Below are positions 1 to 8,749 of a DNA stretch of 64,000 nucleotides, in pieces. The notes under the pieces were generated by a model. That model was given only the letters and a program-made list of their open reading frames with translations, ran no database searches and had not been told where the DNA came from. The stretch comes from Rhodanobacter thiooxydans (GTDB taxonomy: Bacteria > Pseudomonadota > Gammaproteobacteria > Xanthomonadales > Rhodanobacteraceae). Within the stretch, counting starts at the first letter, position 1, and every line of letters starts with the position of its first letter. The translations under genes were made by a program, and so were the position numbers. Where the stretch lies: the NCBI RefSeq assembly GCF_030291135.1, contig NZ_CP127409.1:186001-250000 (forward strand), in the 5' to 3' direction.

Positions 1-60
1 GAGCCTTACCCCCTCCCGACCTCCTCCTGCTGGCAGGGGGAGGAGTCAGGGTTGCAAGTT
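1..60. repeat. GC-rich palindromic interspersed repeat inside the helicase frame
   Basis: Near-palindromic sequence with CTCCTCCTGC and GCAGGGGGAGGAG arms at about 25-48, flanked by a second pyrimidine block (CCCCCTCCC). The composition and arms resemble short extragenic palindromes that I recall as common in Xanthomonadaceae-type genomes. It starts just after the conserved helicase motif FLVGT. Boundaries are approximate because the element reaches the window edge. Confidence 0.45.
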
Positions 61-739
61 CGGGTTTTTCACCTGTGCCAACGAGAAAGCCGGCAACTTT
101 CTCAATCGGCTTCTGCGTCGCCGATAGCCCGATCCGCAGCAAGCGCCGCTGGCACAGCGACTCCAGCCGTTCCAGCGACAGCGCGAGGTGCGAACCGCGC
201 TTGCTGCCGGCGATGGCGTGGATCTCGTCGACGATCACCGTGCGCACGCCCGCCAGCATGGAACGCCCCGAAGCCGAACCGAGCAACACGTACAGTGATT
301 CCGGCGTGGTCACCAGGATGTGCGGCGGCACTTTGCGCAGCAGGTTGCGCTCGACCTGCGGGGTGTCGCCGGTGCGTACGGCGGTGCGGATTGCCACGTC
401 GGGCAGGCCGAGTTTCTCCAGCTCGGCGCGGATGCCTTCCAGCGGCGCTTCCAGGTTGATGTGGATGTCGTTCGACAGCGCCTTCAGCGGCGACACGTAG
501 AGCACCGTGGTGGCATCGGCCAACACGCCGCCGTGGGCGACGCCTTCGCGCACCAGTTCGTCGATGGCGGCGAGGAACGCGGTCAGCGTCTTGCCCGAGC
601 CGGTGGGTGCGGCGACCAGGGTGTGCGCTCCGGCGCGGATCGATGGCCACGCGGCGGCCTGCGCCGCGGTGGGTGCGGCGAACGCGCCGCGGAACCAGGC
701 GGCGACGGCAGGATGGAAATCGGCGAGCGGGGACGACAT
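1..739 (-). CDS. lhr: Lhr-type DEAD/DEAH-box helicase, N-terminal part (runs off the left edge)
   Basis: ATP-dependent superfamily 2 helicase of the large helicase-related group, involved in nucleic-acid remodelling and repair. From the ATG at 739 ([16 protein letters not shown]) the frame shows the Q-motif region, Walker A APTGSGKT (Lys about residue 50), motif Ib TTPES, the DEIH box in VDEIHAI, and motif III in GLSATQKP. After FLVGT the family normally continues with the second RecA domain, but here the frame enters a GC-rich palindromic repeat (about 1-60) that stays open to the window edge. The C-terminal half, including the Lhr winged-helix and WYL-like parts, is outside. It is divergent from the GH3 gene with 143 bases between starts. 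Whether the repeat is an in-frame insertion or marks truncation cannot be seen from this window. Confidence 0.8.
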   Translation of the reverse strand, partial: MSSPLADFHPAVAAWFRGAFAAPTAAQAAAWPSIRAGAHTLVAAPTGSGKTLTAFLAAIDELVREGVAHGGVLADATTVLYVSPLKALSNDIHINLEAPLEGIRAELEKLGLPDVAIRTAVRTGDTPQVERNLLRKVPPHILVTTPESLYVLLGSASGRSMLAGVRTVIVDEIHAIAGSKRGSHLALSLERLESLCQRRLLRIGLSATQKPIEKVAGFLVGTGEKPELATLTPPPASRRRSGGGKA

Positions 740-882
740 GGCTTTCCGAAAGATGGGTACCATCGGCGCTGCACGCAAGCGCGAAATGCCGGTTCGTGAC
801 GCCAGTGGCTTGCGCTGGAAACGTTACGTTAGCACTCTGCGCGGTGCCGTCAGCCGCCTTCCTTCTTCGCCCGAGGTTGCCC

Positions 883-3114
883 ATGTCCCGTCGTCCGCGT
901 CGTCTGTCCGCCTGTGCCTTCGCCCTGGCGGTGGTGGCCACTGCCACGGCAGCCGGCGAGCCACCAGCGCGACCCTGGATGAACGCTTCGCTGTCCCCCG
1001 ATGCGCGCGCCGCGCTGGTGGTGCAGGCGATGAGCCAGGACGAGAAGTTCCAGCTGATCACCACCGCCTATGGCAGCGCCTCCGATGGCAAGCCGGCGCC
1101 GGCCTGCGCGCTGGGCTCGGCGGCTTGCGCGCCGGCGTTCGCGCGGCTGGGCCTGCCGGCACTGCAGGAGACCGACGCCGGGCTGGGCGTGGCGCGTCCG
1201 CTCAACGCGCACAGCCGCGACGTCGCCACGGCACTGCCTTCCGGCCTGGCCACCGCGGCCAGCTGGGATCCGGCGGTGGCCGAGGCCGGCGGCGCGATGA
1301 TCGGCCGCGAGGCGCACCGCAAGGGCTTCAACGTGCTGCTGGCTGGCGGCGTCAACCTGCTGCGCGACCCGCGCAACGGCCGCAACTTCGAGTACGCCGG
1401 CGAGGACCCGCTGCTGGCCGGCGTGATGGCCGGCCATGCGGTGCGCGGGATCCAGTCGCAACACGTGGTGTCCACGCTCAAGCACTACGCCATCAACGAC
1501 CTGGAGACCGGCCGCAACACGATGAACGCGAAGCTCGACCCGGTCGCCGCGCGCGAGTCGGACCTGCGCGCGTTCGAGATCGCGCTGGGCATCGGCGAGC
1601 CCGGCTCGGTGATGTGCGCGTACAACCGCGTCAACGGCACCTATGCGTGCGAGAACGCGTGGCTGCTCGACCAGGTGCTCAAGCGCGACTGGGGTTACAA
1701 GGGCTTCGTGATGTCCGACTGGGGCGCGGTGCACAGCGCGGCGAAGTCCGCGCTGGCCGGGCTGGACCAGCAATCGGCCGGCGAGACATTCGACCCGCAG
1801 GTGTTCTTCGCCGCGCCGCTGCGCGAGGCGATCGCCAGGGGCGAGGTGCCGCAGGCGCGGCTGGACGACATGGTGCAGCGCATCCTGCGCAGCCTGTTCG
1901 CGGTCGGCGCGATCGACCACCCCGCCAAGGCAGCGCCGATCGACTACGCCGCCGACGCGAAGGTGGCGCAGCGCGCCGCCGAGGCCGGGGCGGTACTGCT
2001 GCGCAATCAGGACAAGCTGCTGCCGCTGGCGCGCGCGCTGAAGTCGGTGGCGGTGATCGGCGCGCACGCGGACAAGGGCGTGCTGGCCGGCGGCGGTTCG
2101 TCGGCGGTGACCGCGCCGGGCGGCAATGCGGTGCCGGGGCTGGCGCCGACGGTGTGGCCGGGCCCGGTGATGTACCACCCGTCCGCGCCGCTGGCGGCGA
2201 TCGCCCGGCGCGTCGGCGGCAAGGCCAGCTACGCCAGCGGCGAGGACATCGCGGCCGCGGCGAAGCTGGCCGCTTCGTCCGAGGTGGCGGTGGTGTTCGT
2301 GCAGCAGTGGGCGGCCGAGTCGTTCGACCGTCCGCACATGGCGCTGGATGGCCAGCAGGATGCGCTGGTCGCCGCTGTCGCCAAGGCCAACCCGCGCACG
2401 GTGGTGGTGCTGGAGAACAACGGCCCGGTGGCGATGCCGTGGCTGGCGCAGACCGCGGCGGTGCTGGAAGCCTGGTACCCCGGCAACGCCGGCGGCGAGG
2501 CGATTGCACGGCTGCTGTTCGGCGAAGTGGATCCGTCCGGCCGGCTGCCGCTCAGCTGGCCGCGCGACGAGTCGCAGCTGCCGCGCCCGACCATCGCCGG
2601 CGCCGGCCTGGCCGCGATCGGCCTGCCGCCGCAGGGCCAGCCCGCCGACACGGTCGACTACGACATCGAGGGCGCCGACGTCGGCTACCGCTGGTTCCAG
2701 CGCCGCGGCAGCGAGCCGCTGTTCCCGTTCGGCTACGGGCTGGGCTACACCACCTTCGGCTACGGCCCGCTGACCGTTACCACCGATGCGGCCGGCGCAG
2801 TGACGGCGTCGTTCGCGGTCACCAACACCGGCAAGCGCGCCGGCGCCGACGTGCCGCAGCTCTACGTGCAGCTGCCCGGCGAGCAGGTGTCGCGGCTGGT
2901 CGGCTGGCAGAAGCTGACGCTGCAGCCGGGGCAGACGCAACGGGTCCGGCTGGCGCTGCCGGCGGTGCGCTTCGCGCGCTACGACGACCACGGCCACGGC
3001 TGGCGCGTCGCCGCCGGCAGCTACCGGCTGCTGCTCGGCCACTCGTCCGCGCAGATCGAACAGCGTGCGGAATTGCGGCTGCCGGCGGTGTTTCCCGCCG
3101 GCGCGCAGCGCTGA
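883..3114 (+). CDS. Secreted GH3 beta-glucosidase
   Basis: Glycoside hydrolase family 3 enzyme of 743 residues, predicted to cleave beta-linked glucosides or oligosaccharides in the periplasm or outside. A signal peptide covers about residues 1-25 (ending ATATAAG). The (beta/alpha)8 domain contains LKHYAIND and the nucleophile motif VMSDWGA with Asp279. The alpha/beta sandwich follows at about 340-560, and a fibronectin-III-like domain closes the protein (about 630-735, VTNTGKRAGADVPQLYVQ). The length fits BglX-like enzymes. The ATG at 883 was chosen because it starts the signal peptide; the frame is open further upstream but that part overlaps the divergent helicase. The TonB-dependent receptor follows 112 bases downstream on the same strand, suggesting a saccharide uptake and degradation pair. 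The exact substrate is not determinable. Confidence 0.9.
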   Translation: MSRRPRRLSACAFALAVVATATAAGEPPARPWMNASLSPDARAALVVQAMSQDEKFQLITTAYGSASDGKPAPACALGSAACAPAFARLGLPALQETDAGLGVARPLNAHSRDVATALPSGLATAASWDPAVAEAGGAMIGREAHRKGFNVLLAGGVNLLRDPRNGRNFEYAGEDPLLAGVMAGHAVRGIQSQHVVSTLKHYAINDLETGRNTMNAKLDPVAARESDLRAFEIALGIGEPGSVMCAYNRVNGTYACENAWLLDQVLKRDWGYKGFVMSDWGAVHSAAKSALAGLDQQSAGETFDPQVFFAAPLREAIARGEVPQARLDDMVQRILRSLFAVGAIDHPAKAAPIDYAADAKVAQRAAEAGAVLLRNQDKLLPLARALKSVAVIGAHADKGVLAGGGSSAVTAPGGNAVPGLAPTVWPGPVMYHPSAPLAAIARRVGGKASYASGEDIAAAAKLAASSEVAVVFVQQWAAESFDRPHMALDGQQDALVAAVAKANPRTVVVLENNGPVAMPWLAQTAAVLEAWYPGNAGGEAIARLLFGEVDPSGRLPLSWPRDESQLPRPTIAGAGLAAIGLPPQGQPADTVDYDIEGADVGYRWFQRRGSEPLFPFGYGLGYTTFGYGPLTVTTDAAGAVTASFAVTNTGKRAGADVPQLYVQLPGEQVSRLVGWQKLTLQPGQTQRVRLALPAVRFARYDDHGHGWRVAAGSYRLLLGHSSAQIEQRAELRLPAVFPAGAQR

Positions 3115-3226
3115 CCGGCCGGCGCTTCGCTTTCGCCAGCGAGTCCGCTGTATGACAATACGGCGACGATACGCGCCGGCATGGGCCGGCCGCGGCGTCT
3201 CCCTTTTCGCCATTTGAGGACCGACC

Positions 3227-5473
3227 ATGCACGTCGCCACTTCGTTGCGCCTCGCCGTACTCGCCGCCAGCATCGCCGCCGCGTTGCCGCTGGGCGCCGC
3301 ACTGGCGCAGGAAGCCGCGCCGGCCAAGCCGCAGCAGCCGGCCAAGACCACCGAACTGCAGACGGTCAACGTCACCGCCTCGAAGCGGGTGGAGAACATG
3401 CAGAAGGTGCCGATGGCGCTGACCGTGCTGACCCCGGACAAGCTGGAGGCGTTCGGCCAGTCCGGCGACACCGTGCTGCAGCTGGCCTCGCGCGCGCCCA
3501 GCGTGTATGCCGAGACCTCCTACGGCCGCGAGTTCCCGCGCTTCTATATCCGCGGTCTGGGCAACAGCGATTTTGACCTCAATGCCTCGCAGCCGGTGTC
3601 GATGGTGTACGACGACATCGTGCAGGAGAACCCGATCCTGAAAGGCTTCCCGTTGTTCGACCTGGCCCAGGTCGAAGTGCTGCGCGGCCCGCAGGGCACG
3701 CTGTTCGGACGCAACTCGCCGGCTGGCGTGATCAAGTTCGAGTCGGTGCGGCCCAGCCAGGAAACCAGCGGCTACGCCCGCGTTTCGTACGGTTCGCTTG
3801 GTACCGCGAATGCCGAGGCCGCGCTGGGCGGTGCACTGAGTCCGCACTGGTCCGGCCGTGTCTCCGCGTTGGCGCAGCACCGCGACGGCTGGATCGACAA
3901 CACCTTCACCGGCCAGAAGGACGTGCTGGGCGGCTACAACGATCGCGCCGTGCGGCTGCAGGCGCTGTACGAGAACGACGGCTTCAGCGCGCTGATCAAC
4001 GGCCACGCGCGCTGGCTGGACGGCAGCGCGATGGTCAACCGCGCCAACGCGATCGAGCTGGGCGGCCCCAGCTTCGTGCCCGGCTTCGACCGCTACAAGG
4101 TGGCGCAGGACGGCCGCAACAAGCAGCACCTGTTCAGCTGGGGCAGCAACCTGCACCTGGCGTGGAACCTGGGCGACCTGACCTTCACCTCGATCACCGG
4201 GCTGGAGCGCGCCACCACCTACAGCCTCGGCGACGTCGACGGCGGCTACGGCGCGGTGTTCCATCAGCCGATGGGTCCGGGCTTCATCCCGTTCCCGGTC
4301 GAGACCGCCGACGCGCTGCCGCACGACCGCCAGATCACCCAGGAATTCCGCCTCGCCAGCAACGGCCAGGACAAGCTCAACTGGCAGGTCGGCGCGTATT
4401 ACTTCGACGAAGACATCGCGATCAGCAACTTCGACTACGCCACCTTCAACAACCACGCGCTGGACGGCTACGCCATGCAGACCCAGCGCACCAAGGCGTG
4501 GGCGCTGTTCGGCTCGGCCAACTACCAGCTCGCCGACGACTTCGAGCTGCGCGCCGGCGCGCGCTGGTCGCACGACTCGCGCGACTTCAAGGTGGACCGC
4601 GTGCTGTCGCCGATCGGTGGTGGCCCGCTGCTGCTGACTGCGCAGCCGCACGACTCGCGCTGGAGCGGTGACCTCACCGGCACCTGGACGCTGAATCCGA
4701 ACGTCAACGTCTACGCGCGCGTCGCCAACGGCTTCCGCGCGCCCAGCGTGCAGGGCCGCGTGCTGTTCGCCGACTTCATCTCGCAGGCGAAGCCCGAGAC
4801 GATCACCAGCTACGAGCTGGGCGTGAAGACCACCGGCATGGACAACCACGTGCGCTTCAACGCGGACGTGTACGGCTACAACATGCACAACCAGCAGCTC
4901 ACCGCGGTGGGCGGCGACATCAACGTCACCCGCCTGATCAACGCGAAGAAGACCGAGGGCTACGGCGCCGAGTTCGACCTGGAGGCCTACCTCACGCCGA
5001 ACTTCGTGCTCACCGCCGGTGGCAGCTACAACTTCACCCAGCTGAAGGATCCGGGCCTGGCCGTGGCCGTGTGCGGCTCCGGCTGCACCGTGCTCGATCC
5101 GCTCAACGGCGCCGGCAACGCGCTGGTTGACGGCAATACCCTGCCGAACGCGCCGAAGTGGATCGGCACACTCACCGCGCGCTACGGCATCCCCTACGGC
5201 GAGAGCGGCGAGTTCTTCGTCTACACCGACTGGAACTACCGCAGCGAGGTGAACTTCTTCCTGTACGACTCGGCCGAGTTCAAGGGCAAGCCGCTGCTGG
5301 AAGGCGGCGTGCGGCTGGGCTACAACTGGGATTACGGCCGCCGCGAGGTCGCCCTGTACGGCCGCAACATCACCGACAAGCGGGCGATCACCGGCGCGAT
5401 CGACTTCAACAACCGCACCGCCTTCGTCAACGACCCGCGCATCATCGGCGTCGAGTTCCGCGCCGAGCTGTAA
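3227..5473 (+). CDS. TonB-dependent outer-membrane receptor
   Basis: Outer-membrane beta-barrel receptor of 748 residues that imports a ligand using TonB/ExbBD energy. It has a signal peptide (about 1-28, AALAQ), a TonB-box-like stretch (ELQTVNVTAS, about 43-52), a plug domain (VPMALTVLTP through FYIRGLGNSD and VEVLRGPQGTLFGRNS), then a 22-strand-type barrel ending VEFRAEL. The plug motif VEVLRGPQGTLFGRN is typical of the catecholate, vitamin or carbohydrate receptor group. The start is preceded by GAGGA. The gene lies behind the GH3 glycosidase, so a glucan or plant-glycoside ligand is plausible (inference). No N-terminal signalling domain for an anti-sigma factor is present. Confidence 0.9.
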   Translation: MHVATSLRLAVLAASIAAALPLGAALAQEAAPAKPQQPAKTTELQTVNVTASKRVENMQKVPMALTVLTPDKLEAFGQSGDTVLQLASRAPSVYAETSYGREFPRFYIRGLGNSDFDLNASQPVSMVYDDIVQENPILKGFPLFDLAQVEVLRGPQGTLFGRNSPAGVIKFESVRPSQETSGYARVSYGSLGTANAEAALGGALSPHWSGRVSALAQHRDGWIDNTFTGQKDVLGGYNDRAVRLQALYENDGFSALINGHARWLDGSAMVNRANAIELGGPSFVPGFDRYKVAQDGRNKQHLFSWGSNLHLAWNLGDLTFTSITGLERATTYSLGDVDGGYGAVFHQPMGPGFIPFPVETADALPHDRQITQEFRLASNGQDKLNWQVGAYYFDEDIAISNFDYATFNNHALDGYAMQTQRTKAWALFGSANYQLADDFELRAGARWSHDSRDFKVDRVLSPIGGGPLLLTAQPHDSRWSGDLTGTWTLNPNVNVYARVANGFRAPSVQGRVLFADFISQAKPETITSYELGVKTTGMDNHVRFNADVYGYNMHNQQLTAVGGDINVTRLINAKKTEGYGAEFDLEAYLTPNFVLTAGGSYNFTQLKDPGLAVAVCGSGCTVLDPLNGAGNALVDGNTLPNAPKWIGTLTARYGIPYGESGEFFVYTDWNYRSEVNFFLYDSAEFKGKPLLEGGVRLGYNWDYGRREVALYGRNITDKRAITGAIDFNNRTAFVNDPRIIGVEFRAEL

Positions 5474-5479
5474 ACCGTA

Positions 5480-5510
5480 CCCCGCCGCGCCGGCGCCCGG
5501 CGCGGCGGGG
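5480..5510 (+). terminator. Strong GC hairpin after the TonB receptor gene
   Basis: Perfect 14-bp stem (CCCCGCCGCGCCGG with its reverse complement) around a 3-base CGC loop, beginning 7 bases after the receptor stop codon. There is no T-tract, so it may be a stability or Rho-assisted terminator rather than a classical intrinsic one. Confidence 0.5.
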
Positions 5511-5647
5511 CATCGGCATCCTGCCCGCGCAGTGGCCCGCGCATGCCATGCAGGCGGCGCGCGGCCGTGCCAAGATGCGTGCTGGCCGCTGTCCGCGAGG
5601 ATGCCGAGGGGAGTCCGCGGGTGGCCGCCCCGGTGCAAGGGAAATCT

Positions 5648-7654
5648 ATGCGTACATGGAGTGGGGGAGTGATCCGTCGGTTCGGCATGCTGGTGCTGCT
5701 GTCCGGCCTGAGCCTGTTGGGGATGTCGGCGGCACGCGCGGCCAGCCTCGATCCGGCGCTGCTGCCGAAGATCCAGGCGGCCACCTTCGAGGTGGTGCAG
5801 GCCAAGCCGGCCGGCGATCCACTGAGCTACGAGCGGCCGCTGCCGCTGGAGCAACTGCCCTACCAGGAGCGTACCGACAAGTACTACTCGATCGGCACCG
5901 CGTTCGCGATCGGCCACAACCGCTACGTCACCGCCGGCCACGTGCTGCTGGCCGGCGCGGACAGCCTGTGGGGGCCACCTGAACTGCGCGACGCCGCCGG
6001 CCGCGTGTACCCGATCGGCAAGATCGAGAAGTTCTCGCTGGGCAAGGATTTCGTGGTGTTCACGCTGGCGCAGCCGCCGGCGGGCGACGCGGCGCTGGAG
6101 GTCGACGCCAGTCCCGCGCTCAACCAGGTGGTCTACGCGGTGGGCAACGCGCTGGGCACCGGCGTGGTGATCCGCGACGGCCTGTACACCTCCGACACGC
6201 CGGAGCAGCAGGACGGTGCCTGGAAATGGATGCGCTTCTCCGCCGCCGCCTCGCCCGGCAACAGCGGCGGGCCACTGCTCGGCAAGGATGGCAAGCTGAT
6301 CGGCGTGGTGCTGATGAAGTCGGCCAACGAGAACCTCAACTACGCGCTGCCGATCCGCGAGGTGCTGGACGCGCCGGCCGGCAAGGGCGTGATGGACACG
6401 CGCGTCACCTACCAGCTTGACCTGTTCGATACGATCCAGAACGGCCGGCTCAAGGTGAGCTTCGCGCTGCCGCTCGGCCTGGGCGATTTCTACCGCGAGT
6501 ACCAGGCGCGCATGGACGCCAACAGCGACGCGCAGCTGAAGGCGCTGCTGGCGAAGGAGTCCGCCAATCTGTTCCCGAACGGCGCCGGCTCGGCGCGCCT
6601 GCTGCACCAGCAGACCCAGCTGGACGGCTTCCCCACCCTGATCGTGCGCGCCAGCGACGGCGAATGGCGGCGCGTTGGCGAGCGGTCGCAGTATTTCGCG
6701 CTGGACGGCAACGGCTACGTGGCCACCGGCGCGGTCGCGCGCAATGGGCTGATCCGCCTGCGCCGGCCCGACGGGGTGGCCGCGGATAAGTTCTACGGCG
6801 ACGCGAAGTCGCGCATGGACCTGCTGGCGCGCACCGGCATGTTCCAGCGCGAGGTCGCCGGCGAGAAGGTCAAGATCACCTCGCTGGGCAAGCCCGTGCG
6901 CGAATCGACCCGGCTCGACCGCTGGCAGCGGCCGTGGCATGTCGGCGTGTGGACGCTGCCTTACGCCAACGCGCTGGTGGTAGCGTACATGCTGCCGGTG
7001 CCGGACGGCAGCGTGATGCTGGTGCGCTTCACGCCGCCCTCCCACGAGCACGACAGCATGCTGGACCTGGACGAGATGAGCAGCTTCGTCCACGTCACCT
7101 ATCAGGGCACGCTGGCGCAGTGGAAGGACTTCCTCGGCAACCCGGCGCTGCAGCCGGCCACGCTCAGGAACATCCGCATCGGCTTCGACTATGACCATCG
7201 TTTCAGCTACGCCTCGCCACGGGTGGCGTTCTCCTATCCGTCCTCGCTGCAGCCGGTCAAGCCGGACAACCTGCTGTGGCTCGGCTTCCGCTTCTTCCTG
7301 GACGGCGGCAAGCCGGTATGGGACGTGGGCGACGTGAACGTCTGGAAGGACACCGCCTCCGACGACCACAACAATGTCAACGTGCAGCGCTATGTCGCGC
7401 CGCCGGCCGGGCTGGACGACGACCTGAGCAGCCGCTGGCGCAAGCTGTCGGCGCGCGAGTATCCCTACAATGGCGTGGCGCGCTACGAGAACGACCTGAT
7501 GAAGATCAACACCGTGGTCGCGCCGGCCGCCGCCGACCCGTCGTCCGCGGTGCTGTACACCGCCTTCTACGGCACCGCGGGCACGCAGCCCCAGGCCGAC
7601 ATGAAAGGCAAGCTCGACCTGCTGACGAAGGACATGCGGGTCACGGAACATTGA
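5648..7654 (+). CDS. Secreted trypsin-like serine protease
   Basis: Protein of 668 residues with a signal peptide (about 1-31, ending SAARA) and an S1-family chymotrypsin-like domain. The catalytic triad is visible: His98 in VTAGHV, Asp134 in GKDFVVF and Ser206 in SPGNSGGP. Beyond about residue 230 lies a long region I cannot assign, rich in aromatic residues and with no recognisable PDZ repeat, so this is not a standard DegP/DegQ protein. The ATG at 5648 was chosen because it begins the signal peptide; the upstream extension of the frame is arginine/alanine-rich and unlikely to be coding. Neighbours do not reveal the substrate. A role in processing extracellular or periplasmic proteins is the family-level expectation. 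Confidence 0.8.
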   Translation: MRTWSGGVIRRFGMLVLLSGLSLLGMSAARAASLDPALLPKIQAATFEVVQAKPAGDPLSYERPLPLEQLPYQERTDKYYSIGTAFAIGHNRYVTAGHVLLAGADSLWGPPELRDAAGRVYPIGKIEKFSLGKDFVVFTLAQPPAGDAALEVDASPALNQVVYAVGNALGTGVVIRDGLYTSDTPEQQDGAWKWMRFSAAASPGNSGGPLLGKDGKLIGVVLMKSANENLNYALPIREVLDAPAGKGVMDTRVTYQLDLFDTIQNGRLKVSFALPLGLGDFYREYQARMDANSDAQLKALLAKESANLFPNGAGSARLLHQQTQLDGFPTLIVRASDGEWRRVGERSQYFALDGNGYVATGAVARNGLIRLRRPDGVAADKFYGDAKSRMDLLARTGMFQREVAGEKVKITSLGKPVRESTRLDRWQRPWHVGVWTLPYANALVVAYMLPVPDGSVMLVRFTPPSHEHDSMLDLDEMSSFVHVTYQGTLAQWKDFLGNPALQPATLRNIRIGFDYDHRFSYASPRVAFSYPSSLQPVKPDNLLWLGFRFFLDGGKPVWDVGDVNVWKDTASDDHNNVNVQRYVAPPAGLDDDLSSRWRKLSAREYPYNGVARYENDLMKINTVVAPAAADPSSAVLYTAFYGTAGTQPQADMKGKLDLLTKDMRVTEH

Positions 7655-7716
7655 TGCCAGTCCCGGCCCGGCGCATGCGACGGCGCCGGGCCACGAAAAC
7701 GGACGCGGAACCACCC

Positions 7717-8595
7717 ATGCACGCGGCACTGCAGAACCGTCCTGCGGACGGCATCGAACCCATGGCCTGGCTCGACATGGCCGACGGCCAGCGGTTGTTC
7801 CTGCGTGACTGGCCGCTGGCCGGTGCACGCGGCGCGCTGCTGATCGTGCACGGGCTGGGCGAACACAGCGGTCGTTACCGACGCCTGGCGGCGTGGTTCA
7901 ACCAGCGCGGCTACGCCGTGCGTGGCTATGACCAGCGCGGCCACGGCCGGACCCCGGGCCGCCGCGGCGGCCTGCGCCACGGCGACGACCTGCTGGAAGA
8001 CCTCGCCACCGTCTACCACGACTACGCCAACGGCCTGCCGCATCCGCCGTTGCTGCTCGGCCACAGCCTGGGCGGCCTGGTCGCCGCGCGCGCGGTACTG
8101 GACGGCCGCATCGCGCCGCCGGCGCTGCTGCTCTCGTCGCCGGCGCTGCGCAGCCGCGAGTCGCCGCGGATGATCGCGCTGGCGCGGCTGCTCAGCCGCC
8201 TCGCACCGAACCTGCCACTGCGCAATGGACTGGATTTCGACCAGCTCTCGCACGACCGCCAGGTGGTGGCCGACTATCGCAGCGACCCGTTGCGCCACAG
8301 CTGGATCACGCCGCGGCTGGCCGACTTCATCTTCCGCGCCGGCGCCGCGTGCATCGCCGACGCGGCCAACTTGGCACTGCCGACCCTGCTGCTGGTGGCC
8401 GACAGCGACGGCCTGGTCGATCCCGCCGGCAGCCGCGCGTTTGCGCGCAAGGCCGCATCGAGCGGGCAGCTGACCACGCGCTTCTTCTCGACGCTGTACC
8501 ACGAGCTGTTCAACGAGGCCGAGCCGGGGCGCGGTCAGGTGCTGATGCAGCTGGGCGACTGGCTGGGCCGGCAGGACGTGTCGACGCCGCGTTGA
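7717..8595 (+). CDS. Alpha/beta hydrolase, monoacylglycerol-lipase/lysophospholipase type
   Basis: Serine hydrolase of 292 residues with the fold and motifs of monoglyceride lipases and lysophospholipases (Hydrolase_4). The oxyanion motif is VHGLGEHSGRY, the nucleophile elbow is GHSLGG with Ser117, the acid is Asp231 in DSDGLVDP, and the base is His262 in YHELFNE. No signal peptide is seen, so it is predicted cytoplasmic. Expected reaction: hydrolysis of a monoacylglycerol or lysophospholipid ester; the true substrate is unknown. The ATG at 7717 gives the usual family length; the open frame upstream overlaps the protease gene and is not coding. It is 62 bases downstream of the protease gene. 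Confidence 0.8.
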   Translation: MHAALQNRPADGIEPMAWLDMADGQRLFLRDWPLAGARGALLIVHGLGEHSGRYRRLAAWFNQRGYAVRGYDQRGHGRTPGRRGGLRHGDDLLEDLATVYHDYANGLPHPPLLLGHSLGGLVAARAVLDGRIAPPALLLSSPALRSRESPRMIALARLLSRLAPNLPLRNGLDFDQLSHDRQVVADYRSDPLRHSWITPRLADFIFRAGAACIADAANLALPTLLLVADSDGLVDPAGSRAFARKAASSGQLTTRFFSTLYHELFNEAEPGRGQVLMQLGDWLGRQDVSTPR

Positions 8596-8749
8596 ACGCT
8601 GCCTCGCCGCAAGATGCGCGCCCGATCCGCAGCAGCGCGCTCGCCCGCGACGGCGCCTTTGCCACTCTCGCGCCGCGCGTGGTGGGGCCGTCGTCGTGAG
8701 GCCGCCGGCCGGTAAGAAAGAACTAAGCGGCAGCTTTCAGAATGGCGGC

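Noticed and set aside
821..831. The 11-mer ACGTTACGTTA upstream of the GH3 gene and again at 56092-56102 upstream of the esterase autotransporter
   Set aside because: Many 11-base matches are expected by chance in 64 kb, and the surrounding bases do not extend the similarity.
2819..7828. A minus-strand open frame of about 1,670 codons opposite the GH3, TonB-receptor and protease genes
   Set aside because: The plus-strand genes have clear signal peptides, catalytic motifs and ribosome sites. The opposite frame is low-complexity (Val/Gln/Arg/His-rich), as expected from GC-rich codon shadowing.
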